11,363 nt of DNA from assembly GCA_028818385.1 (NCBI GenBank), contig JAPPNY010000101.1:1-11363 (forward strand). The letters are read 5' to 3'. The DNA is from Spirochaetaceae bacterium (GTDB lineage: Bacteria > Spirochaetota > Spirochaetia > SZUA-6 > Bin103). Position 1 is the stretch's first letter, and each line of letters starts with the position of its first letter. The notes under the pieces were generated by a model, which did not search any database, had not been told where the DNA came from, and saw nothing but the letters and a program-made list of their open reading frames with translations. Below, one piece after another: positions 6,634-11,363 of the stretch. The position numbers and the translations under genes were made by a program.

Positions 6634-8328
6634 ATGGCAGCACAGGGTTCCGGGCCGCCACCGGCGGCATCGCAGCCGGCGGCATGGCCGCCTCGCCTGC
6701 TCTTCAATACCGACGGCAACTGGATCAACAACTACCAGGAGCGGCACGAACCGGCCGACATCACGCGCCTGGCCGGCCCGCTGCGGGCTGCGGGCGTCGA
6801 CCTGCTGTGCACGCTGATCGGCATCGACGACGACCTGTCGTGGCGGGGCAGCGCGCACGGCCAGCTCTGGTGCGACAACGTCACCGAGTGGAACGTGGAC
6901 GGGGTGCCTACCGACATTCACGGCCACCCGATCCGGGACGGCGGCGGCGTGCACATCCACGGCCGGCCGGCCGCCAACACGCAGGCCACCAACGCCCACC
7001 AGGAGCTCTACAACACGATCGTCGCGGTCATCGAGGACGGCCACGACCTGCTGCAGATCTACATCGACGGGGCCCGCGCGCACGGCATGGGCGTGGTGGG
7101 ATCGATGCGGATGAACGATGCCCACACCGACTCCGAGGACCGGATGTGGTACGGACGCTCGAGCCTGAAGATCGAACGCCCCGACCTGCTGATCGGCCCG
7201 GACCTGCCGGAGGCCGTGCACGGCATCCCGTGGACCTATAGCTGGCTGTGGGACTACGCCAAGGACGAGGTGCGGGAGCGCTTCCTGGGCATCATGGACG
7301 AGGCGCTGACCCGCTACGACTTCGACGGGCTGGAGCTGGACTTCTCGCGGGCGCCGCCGTTCTTCAAGGGCGGCGAGGCGGTGCGGAACATCCCGACCAT
7401 GACCGGGTTCGTGCGGCAGGCGCGCGCGATCGTTCGGCGCCACTCCGCAGAGCGCGGGCGGGAGCTGCGGCTCATCGTGCGCGCGCCCACCAGCATCGGC
7501 GAGTCGCTGCTCATCGGCCTGGACACGCTGGCGTGGATCCGCGAGGGGCTGGCCGACATCGTCGTGCTCTCCTCGCCCGGCTACTGCATCACCCGCGCGG
7601 ACGTCGCCGAGGCCGCCGCCGCGGCGGGCGACGGCCCGGTGCTGGTCTACCGCGGGTTCGACGGCGCCACCTGGGGCGCCTCGCCGCAGGAGGGGTACGA
7701 GCGCAACCCGCCCGCCGTGCTGCGCGGCGCCGCCCTGAACGGCTACCGGGAGGGCGCGCAGGGCATCGCCGTGTTCAACTACGACTACGGGAGCCACCGC
7801 GCGGGTCCCGTCCCCGGCGACTACCACGACCTGACCGAGGACCATCTGCGCGTGCTCAGCGAGCTGCGCGACCCCGAGGCGCTCGCGCGGCGCGACCGCT
7901 GCTACTACCTGGCCGGTCCCCCGCAGCCGGGCCCCGCCTCCGACCACCGGCCGGTGCTGCCGCGGCGGCTTGCCCTGCGCGGACGCGGCGCCGACGCCGG
8001 CCACGCGCTCTGCATCACCGTGCGGGACGACCTGCGCGCGGGACTGGCCGACGGCCGCGTCCGGGGCGTCGAGCTGCGCCTGCGGCTCGGCGACCACGAG
8101 GGGTCCCTGGAGCGGATGCACCTGGCGGTCAACGGCCGCCGGGTCCCGTTCGCGCACGATCGCACGCTCACCAACGCGAAAGGCGACGAGTGGCTGGTGT
8201 TCGACGATCCGGGGCTGCAGGAGGGCAGCAACTCGGTGCTGCTGATCCTGGACGGGGCCTCGACACCCAGGCCGTGGCCGTCCCTGCTGGGCTGCGAGAT
8301 CGTCGTCACTGGCGGGGACGGCTCATGA
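6634..8328 (+). CDS. TIM-barrel glycoside-hydrolase-like protein, copy 2
   Basis: A 564-residue paralogue of the protein encoded at 3457, with the same domain order: barrel (about 19-420) and beta-sandwich (about 437-560). Signatures are RLLFNTDGNW (21-30), SMRMNDAH (157-164), FDGLELDF (230-237, Glu234 and Asp236 as candidate acids) and FNYDYG (381-386). The Asp/His-rich segment is retained (DDDLSW at 65-70, VHIHG at 106-110). The first 18 residues are an Ala/Pro/Gln-rich tail absent from copy 1; it lacks a hydrophobic core and is not a signal peptide. I place the start at the ATG at 6634, six bases after GGAGG (6623-6627), because an ATG at 6628 directly abuts that site. The gene follows copy 1's propeller gene by 37 bp and overlaps its own propeller partner by ATGA. 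Cys223 of copy 1 (DFC) is Ser here, and loop differences suggest altered specificity. Confidence 0.82.
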   Translation: MAAQGSGPPPAASQPAAWPPRLLFNTDGNWINNYQERHEPADITRLAGPLRAAGVDLLCTLIGIDDDLSWRGSAHGQLWCDNVTEWNVDGVPTDIHGHPIRDGGGVHIHGRPAANTQATNAHQELYNTIVAVIEDGHDLLQIYIDGARAHGMGVVGSMRMNDAHTDSEDRMWYGRSSLKIERPDLLIGPDLPEAVHGIPWTYSWLWDYAKDEVRERFLGIMDEALTRYDFDGLELDFSRAPPFFKGGEAVRNIPTMTGFVRQARAIVRRHSAERGRELRLIVRAPTSIGESLLIGLDTLAWIREGLADIVVLSSPGYCITRADVAEAAAAAGDGPVLVYRGFDGATWGASPQEGYERNPPAVLRGAALNGYREGAQGIAVFNYDYGSHRAGPVPGDYHDLTEDHLRVLSELRDPEALARRDRCYYLAGPPQPGPASDHRPVLPRRLALRGRGADAGHALCITVRDDLRAGLADGRVRGVELRLRLGDHEGSLERMHLAVNGRRVPFAHDRTLTNAKGDEWLVFDDPGLQEGSNSVLLILDGASTPRPWPSLLGCEIVVTGGDGS

Positions 8329-9815
8329 TCGACGTCGGCACCCGGCGTCAGCTCTTCATCGACGATCGCTTCATCGCGTCGCGCTCAGGCGTCACCCTGA
8401 CCATGAACCCGCCGGTGCAGCACGCGGAGCCGGTGCTCACCCCGGACAAGCCGTGGGAGGAGCTGGGCATCGGCGCCTACAACACCGTGTGGCGGGAGCC
8501 GGACGGGACGTTCCGGCTGTGGTACGACGCGCTGCTGAAAGGCGGGCTGCCGCAGGAAGGCGCCCGGCGCCTCGCCTATGCCGAATCGGACGACGGCATC
8601 CACTGGCGCAAGCCGGAGCTGGGCCTGGTGTCGTTCCGCGGCTCGACGCGCAACAACCTGCTGGTCCCGCACGACGAGCGGCAGAGCCTGCAGGGCGCTA
8701 CCGTCTTCCGCGACGATCGCGCCCCGCCGGAGGAGCGCTACAAGTTCTGGACCAAGTTCCGGCCCACCGACGCCGAGATCGCCGCCGGCGCGGCGCAGGG
8801 GCTGTGGGCGATGCGCTCGCCGGACGGCATCCACTGGCAGCCCTACCCCGGCCAGCCCAACCCTGCGGATGCGATCTGTGACACGCAAAACATGCTGTTC
8901 TGGGACGAGCGCCTGGAGCTCTACGTGGGCTACATCCGCGTCCGGGAGACGCAGCGTCTCGATGAGGCTGCCGTAGCGGCCGGCAAACGCGCCTACCGTT
9001 CGGTGGGACGCATCACCTCGCCCGATTTCCGGGAGTGGTCGCCGCTGCATATCACCTTCCAGGCGGACGCGCAGGACCTGGCCGTCCCCGTGCCGTGGCA
9101 GCGCGACGAGCCGCGGCCGAACGTCGACATCTACACGAGCTGCGCCATGCCGTACCCGTGGGCCGAGGACGCGTACGTGATGCTGCCGTCGATCTACTAC
9201 CACTGGGGCGAGGACGAGTTCCCGGCGACCATGGACGTGCAGCTCCTGACCAGCAGGGACGGCGTGAGCTGGAACCGCGCCGGCGGCCGCAAGGCGTTCC
9301 TGCGCCACGGCTTCGACGGCAGCTCGACCAGCGGCATGCTGTTCGCCAACCCGTGGCTGATCCCGGTGGGGGACGAGCTGTGGCTGTATTACGCGGGGAT
9401 GAAGCGCCGGCACGACCCGGGCAAGGACCCGGCGACCGAGCGCGAGCTGGGCAGGCTCTGTCACCTGCGGCGGGCGACGCTGCGGCGCGACGGGTTCATC
9501 TCCGCGGACGCGGACTACGGCGGCGGTGAGCTCCTCACCCCGGTGGTGCGCTTCGCCGGCCGCGCGCTGGTGGTCAACTGTGACGCCGGCGCCGGCGGGT
9601 GGATGAAGGTCGAACTGCTCGACCGCGAGGGCCATCCGTTGCCCGGCTTCGAGATGGACGCCGCGGACGCCGTGCTCGGCAACGGCGTGTCCAAGCCGGT
9701 CACCTGGCAGGGTCGAAGCGACGTTGGAGCCGCCGCCGACACACCGGTCCGCCTGCGCTTCCTGATGCGCGACGTGAAGCTCTACGCCTTCCAGTTCCTC
9801 GATTCCACCGGTTAG
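8325..9815 (+). CDS. Five-bladed beta-propeller glycoside-hydrolase-like protein, copy 2
   Basis: A 496-residue paralogue of the propeller protein at 5094, by eye roughly three quarters identical. The opening VGTRRQLFIDDRFI (4-17) and VWREPDGTFRLWYDA (55-69) are kept. The blade motifs are SDDGIHW (88-94), SPDGIHW (165-171), SPDFREW (232-238) and SRDGVSW (310-316). The C-terminal beta-sandwich starts near 393 and ends RDVKLYAFQF; the linker around 463-472 is shorter than in copy 1. Candidate acidic residues (Asp186 in DTQNMLFW, Asp304 in TMDVQLL) are conserved between copies. No signal peptide is present, so it should act in the cytoplasm on the product or substrate of its barrel partner. The ATG overlaps the preceding stop (ATGA); unlike copy 1, a GGGGA (8314-8318) six bases upstream could serve as its own ribosome site. 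The reaction is unknown. Confidence 0.82.
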   Translation: MIDVGTRRQLFIDDRFIASRSGVTLTMNPPVQHAEPVLTPDKPWEELGIGAYNTVWREPDGTFRLWYDALLKGGLPQEGARRLAYAESDDGIHWRKPELGLVSFRGSTRNNLLVPHDERQSLQGATVFRDDRAPPEERYKFWTKFRPTDAEIAAGAAQGLWAMRSPDGIHWQPYPGQPNPADAICDTQNMLFWDERLELYVGYIRVRETQRLDEAAVAAGKRAYRSVGRITSPDFREWSPLHITFQADAQDLAVPVPWQRDEPRPNVDIYTSCAMPYPWAEDAYVMLPSIYYHWGEDEFPATMDVQLLTSRDGVSWNRAGGRKAFLRHGFDGSSTSGMLFANPWLIPVGDELWLYYAGMKRRHDPGKDPATERELGRLCHLRRATLRRDGFISADADYGGGELLTPVVRFAGRALVVNCDAGAGGWMKVELLDREGHPLPGFEMDAADAVLGNGVSKPVTWQGRSDVGAAADTPVRLRFLMRDVKLYAFQFLDSTG

Positions 9816-9829
9816 CTGCCAACCTGTCA

Positions 9830-10444
9830 TTGGCCCTCTTCTCCTCCGATCGGGAGCGCCGCCTCTGGCTGTGGACGCTGGCCGTCGTGGTCGCGATCTA
9901 CTCCACCCTGGGCCTCGCGCAGACGCTGACCCGGGCGTTGCTCGAGAGCGGCCTGTTGGGCGCCTCTTTCCCCCTCGTCTCCTTTCTCGTCGCCATGTTC
10001 CTGGTGGGGGCGACCGTCGTCGCGCACGGCCTGAAGGCCCGGCCGGGCGGAGCACAGATCGCCGTCGCCCTGGGCGTGACGGCCGCCTACGCGCTGGTGT
10101 TCCTCAGGATGGTCGGCCCGGAGGAGCGCTCACACCTCATCGAGTACGGCGTGGTGGGCGTCTTCATCCACGAAGCGCTCGCCGAGCGCGCCAGCCAGGG
10201 TCGCCGGGTCCCGGCGCTGCCCCTGCTCGCCATCCTTGCCACGGCGGCGCTGGGTGTGGTGGATGAGTGCATCCAGATCCTTGTGCCGAGCCGCGTCTTC
10301 GACCCGGTGGATATGCTGTTCAACCTGCTCGCGGCCACGATGGCGGTGGGTGCGAGCGTCGCGCTGGCGTGGGCGCGGCGGTGGACGAAGTCCCGCCGTA
10401 CCGTCAGTCCATCTCGGCGACCGGATCGGCCACCTCGGCCTTGA
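9830..10444 (+). CDS. VanZ-like family membrane protein
   Basis: A predicted integral membrane protein of about 204 residues. Hydrophobic segments lie near 12-32, 46-66, 76-94, 104-117, 130-147 and 162-181. The VanZ-like signature is clear: H102-LIEYG (HxxEY), then VDECIQILVPSRVFDPVDMLFNLLA (144-168) with Asp145-Glu146, Arg155, Asp158, Asp161 and Asn165. VanZ itself gives modest teicoplanin resistance, but most members have unknown roles, so resistance should not be inferred. No ATG is usable: I propose TTG at 9830, 14 bp after the propeller stop, since the only in-frame ATG upstream (9599) would overlap that gene by over 200 bp. No good ribosome site is visible. The last 12 codons (from 10406) have poor GC at third positions, 4 of 12, and look like read-through into foreign sequence; the native C-terminus may end near 10405. 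It could be co-transcribed with the hydrolases. Confidence 0.72.
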   Translation: MALFSSDRERRLWLWTLAVVVAIYSTLGLAQTLTRALLESGLLGASFPLVSFLVAMFLVGATVVAHGLKARPGGAQIAVALGVTAAYALVFLRMVGPEERSHLIEYGVVGVFIHEALAERASQGRRVPALPLLAILATAALGVVDECIQILVPSRVFDPVDMLFNLLAATMAVGASVALAWARRWTKSRRTVSPSRRPDRPPRP

Positions 10445-10457
10445 TCAGCTCCGAAAG
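10404..10457 (-). pseudogene. Possible 3' fragment of a minus-strand gene
   Basis: On the minus strand these 17 codons plus TGA read LSELIKAEVADPVAEMD. Fifteen of the 17 third positions are G or C, whereas the plus-strand VanZ reading of the same bases has 4 of 12. The peptide looks like a genuine acidic, helical protein end. Upstream on the minus strand the reading continues open but looks like the antisense of the higA fragment, so only this short piece seems real. The parent protein is not identified. A by-eye codon argument over so few codons is weak. Confidence 0.25.
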
Positions 10458-10466
10458 GTGTCGCCG

Positions 10467-10784
10467 TTGATCAGTCGGCTCCTGAAACCCATGGGCCTGA
10501 GCCAGTACCGACTGGCAAAGGAAGTGGATGTCCCTGCTCAGCGAATCAGCGCCATCGTTGCCGGCAAGAGGGCGATTACCGCGGACACCGACCTGCGGCT
10601 CTGTAGGTTCTTCGGTCTGTCTCGCGGTTATTGGCTTCGGGCGCAGGCTGCGCACGACACCGAGGTTGCCGAACGCGAGATGGGGCCGGCGCTGGACCGC
10701 ATCGAGCCCTGGGCGCAACCAGCCCCCTCCGTGCCCGCTCCCGCGCGTGGCGTGGCGGAGTCCGGCGAGCGCTACACGACCTGA
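10467..10784 (+). CDS. HigA family antitoxin-like protein, N-terminally short, no toxin partner
   Basis: An XRE/HigA-type protein of about 105 residues if it starts at the TTG at 10467, which follows AAAGGTG by six bases; a GTG at 10458 is the alternative. The helix-turn-helix is intact: LLKPMGLSQYRLAKEVDVP (5-23), QRISAIVAGKRAITADTDLR (25-44) and the family end FFGLSRGYWLRAQAAHDTEVAE. Missing is the usual opening, I-H-P-G-E-x-L-L-E-E-F, found in full at the higA near 1454; none of the three forward frames upstream contains it. Instead the sequence just before is the VanZ tail and an apparent gene fragment. No HigB-like toxin lies on either side. It is probably a truncated remnant, though a short DNA-binding protein could still be made. 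The tail after residue 82 is Pro/Ala-rich. The gene converges on the HNH gene with a 6-bp gap. Confidence 0.6.
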   Translation: MISRLLKPMGLSQYRLAKEVDVPAQRISAIVAGKRAITADTDLRLCRFFGLSRGYWLRAQAAHDTEVAEREMGPALDRIEPWAQPAPSVPAPARGVAESGERYTT

Positions 10785-10790
10785 CCGTCG

Positions 10791-11285
10791 TCACGCCGCC
10801 CGAAACCTCTCGTACCGCCACGCCAATCGGTCGCGATCAGGACGGTCTGCCCGTCGGCTGGGCAGGACAACCCTGGACTTATGCAGCTCCTGCAAGCCAT
10901 GCAGGAACATCGGGCCATCCGTTTCCTCACGGACCTCCGGGCGGACGCGCACGGTGTAGTCGGGCGATATGCCGATCAGGTCGTTGTCGTAGGCCGCGTG
11001 GTGGATCTTGCATAGGCACAGCCCGTTGGGAACGATCGGATCGCCGCGCGGCTCGCCGTCCGGAACGATGTGCGCGGCGTCAAGCAGGTTTCGATGGCGA
11101 AGTCGACACAGGGAACAACATGCGGAGTAGGCATCGAGCACGCGCTCCCGAAATGCGGTCTGATGGAGGCGACGCCTGGTCTCGCCCGTGATGTACCGGC
11201 GGATCCCGAGGATCGAGTCTGATCCAATGACGTTGGGCGATCCCTCCGGTGGGCTCAGCCCATGCGCCACCTCGATCGCCACCAT
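10791..11285 (-). CDS. HNH endonuclease domain protein, probably 5'-truncated
   Basis: A 164-residue protein carrying an HNH nuclease domain of the HNH_2 type. The zinc-binding and catalytic pattern is complete: C57-SL-C60, LLDAAHI with His72, PNGL with Asn87, and C92-KI-H95-H96. The stretch IRRYITGETRRRLHQTAFRERVL (28-50) and the C-terminal GPMFLHGLQELH (124-135) and RRADRPDRDRL (144-154) match a common family of putative restriction-type HNH proteins. Those are usually near 280-330 residues with a separate N-terminal DNA-recognition-like domain. Here only the nuclease half remains. The frame upstream of the ATG at 11285 stays open for 17 codons, crosses the IS tip at 11310 and stops at 11337-11339, and no ribosome site precedes the ATG. 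The likeliest reading is a gene interrupted by the insertion sequence; expression is doubtful although the nuclease motifs are intact. Confidence 0.75.
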   Translation of the reverse strand: MVAIEVAHGLSPPEGSPNVIGSDSILGIRRYITGETRRRLHQTAFRERVLDAYSACCSLCRLRHRNLLDAAHIVPDGEPRGDPIVPNGLCLCKIHHAAYDNDLIGISPDYTVRVRPEVREETDGPMFLHGLQELHKSRVVLPSRRADRPDRDRLAWRYERFRAA

Positions 11286-11309
11286 GCAGCAGAGGTCATG
11301 CGGACGATC

Positions 11310-11362
11310 TGAGGTGGTCCCGGTCGGTTGGACAGCTCAAGGGGTAGGCTAAGGTGTAACCC
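11310..11362 (+). mobile_element. Terminal sequence of an insertion sequence lying to the right (partial)
   Basis: This is the inverted counterpart of positions 11-54. Reading rightwards it begins TGAGGTGGTCCCGG, continues with TGGACAG (11310-11335, 21 of 26 identical to the left copy) and, after an 11-bp spacer, has GGC-TAAGGTGTAACCC (11347-11362). The spacer is 2 bp in the left copy. Similarity begins exactly at 11310, so the element body lies to the right, beyond the window. The differences show that the two elements are relatives rather than identical recent copies. A transposase is not visible. Confidence 0.55.
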
Positions 11363-11363
11363 G

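Larger units (their letters stand above)
3457..9815 (+). repeat. Tandem duplication of a two-gene hydrolase unit
   Basis: The unit TIM-barrel gene plus propeller gene occurs twice in direct orientation, at 3457-6596 and 6634-9815, separated by 37 bp. Gene order, the ATGA overlap inside each unit, protein lengths (546/564 and 500/496 residues) and almost every motif are retained. The differences are spread through both genes rather than clustered. This indicates an old duplication kept under selection rather than a recent amplification or assembly artefact. Confidence 0.9.

Noticed and set aside
6634..6690. Signal peptide on the second barrel protein
   Set aside because: The N-terminal tail is Ala/Pro/Gln-rich without a hydrophobic core or a positively charged start, and the paralogues lack any leader.
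6514..8157. 547-codon open frame on the minus strand opposite the second barrel gene
   Set aside because: Antisense shadow with biased composition. The plus-strand frame has a ribosome site, a paralogue and conserved motifs.
8385..10055. 556-codon open frame on the minus strand opposite the second propeller gene
   Set aside because: Antisense shadow. It runs across the end of one real gene and into another, with no recognisable domain.
9830..10444. Glycopeptide resistance gene vanZ
   Set aside because: Only the broad VanZ-like motif is present and there are no other van genes. Most members of this family have no demonstrated resistance role.
1..11363. CRISPR array, tRNA/rRNA genes or phage structural genes
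   Set aside because: I looked for regularly spaced repeats, cloverleaf-like segments and phage genes and found none. The coding genes fill almost the whole window.

Overview
This is a GC-rich bacterial window, dense in genes and accessory in character. The two large gene families in its centre are familiar from environmental and host-associated bacteria of the PVC type (Planctomycetes, Verrucomicrobia, Lentisphaerae), Poribacteria-like lineages and some spirochaetes. The sequence alone does not fix the lineage. There are no RNA genes, CRISPR arrays, phage structural genes or transposase genes inside the window.

Layout. (1) Positions 11-54 carry a sequence that recurs in inverted orientation at 11310-11362. 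I read the pair as the ends of two related insertion sequences (IS) whose bodies lie outside the window, one on each side. (2) Positions 117-1148 encode a short-chain dehydrogenase/reductase. (3) Positions 1152-1710 on the minus strand hold a complete type II toxin-antitoxin pair, higBA, with a near-perfect palindromic operator just upstream. (4) Positions 1778-9815 are the core: five glycoside-hydrolase-like genes. One TIM-barrel gene is read leftwards (1778-3379). From a 77-bp divergent gap, two copies of a two-gene unit are read rightwards: TIM-barrel protein plus five-bladed-propeller protein (3457-6596), then the same pair again (6634-9815). (5) Positions 9830-10784 hold a VanZ-like membrane protein and an N-terminally short HigA without a toxin. 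The junction between them looks like a recombination scar. (6) Positions 10791-11285 on the minus strand encode an HNH nuclease domain, apparently cut off at its N-terminus close to the right-hand IS end.

How the genes may work together. The TIM-barrel proteins share the signatures RLxFNxDG, SMRMND, DGxExDF and FNYD and a C-terminal beta-sandwich. The propeller proteins show four S-x-D-x-x-x-W blade motifs and their own C-terminal beta-sandwich. In both copies of the unit the two genes overlap by four bases (ATGA), so the partners are probably made together. None of the five has a visible signal peptide, which suggests a cytoplasmic two-enzyme route for a small imported glycan or glycoside. 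No transporter or regulator is in the window and the substrate is unknown. The duplicated pair plus the divergent third paralogue is the most likely undescribed system here. The toxin-antitoxin genes, gene fragments and IS ends at the margins indicate that the locus sits in a mobile or frequently rearranged region.
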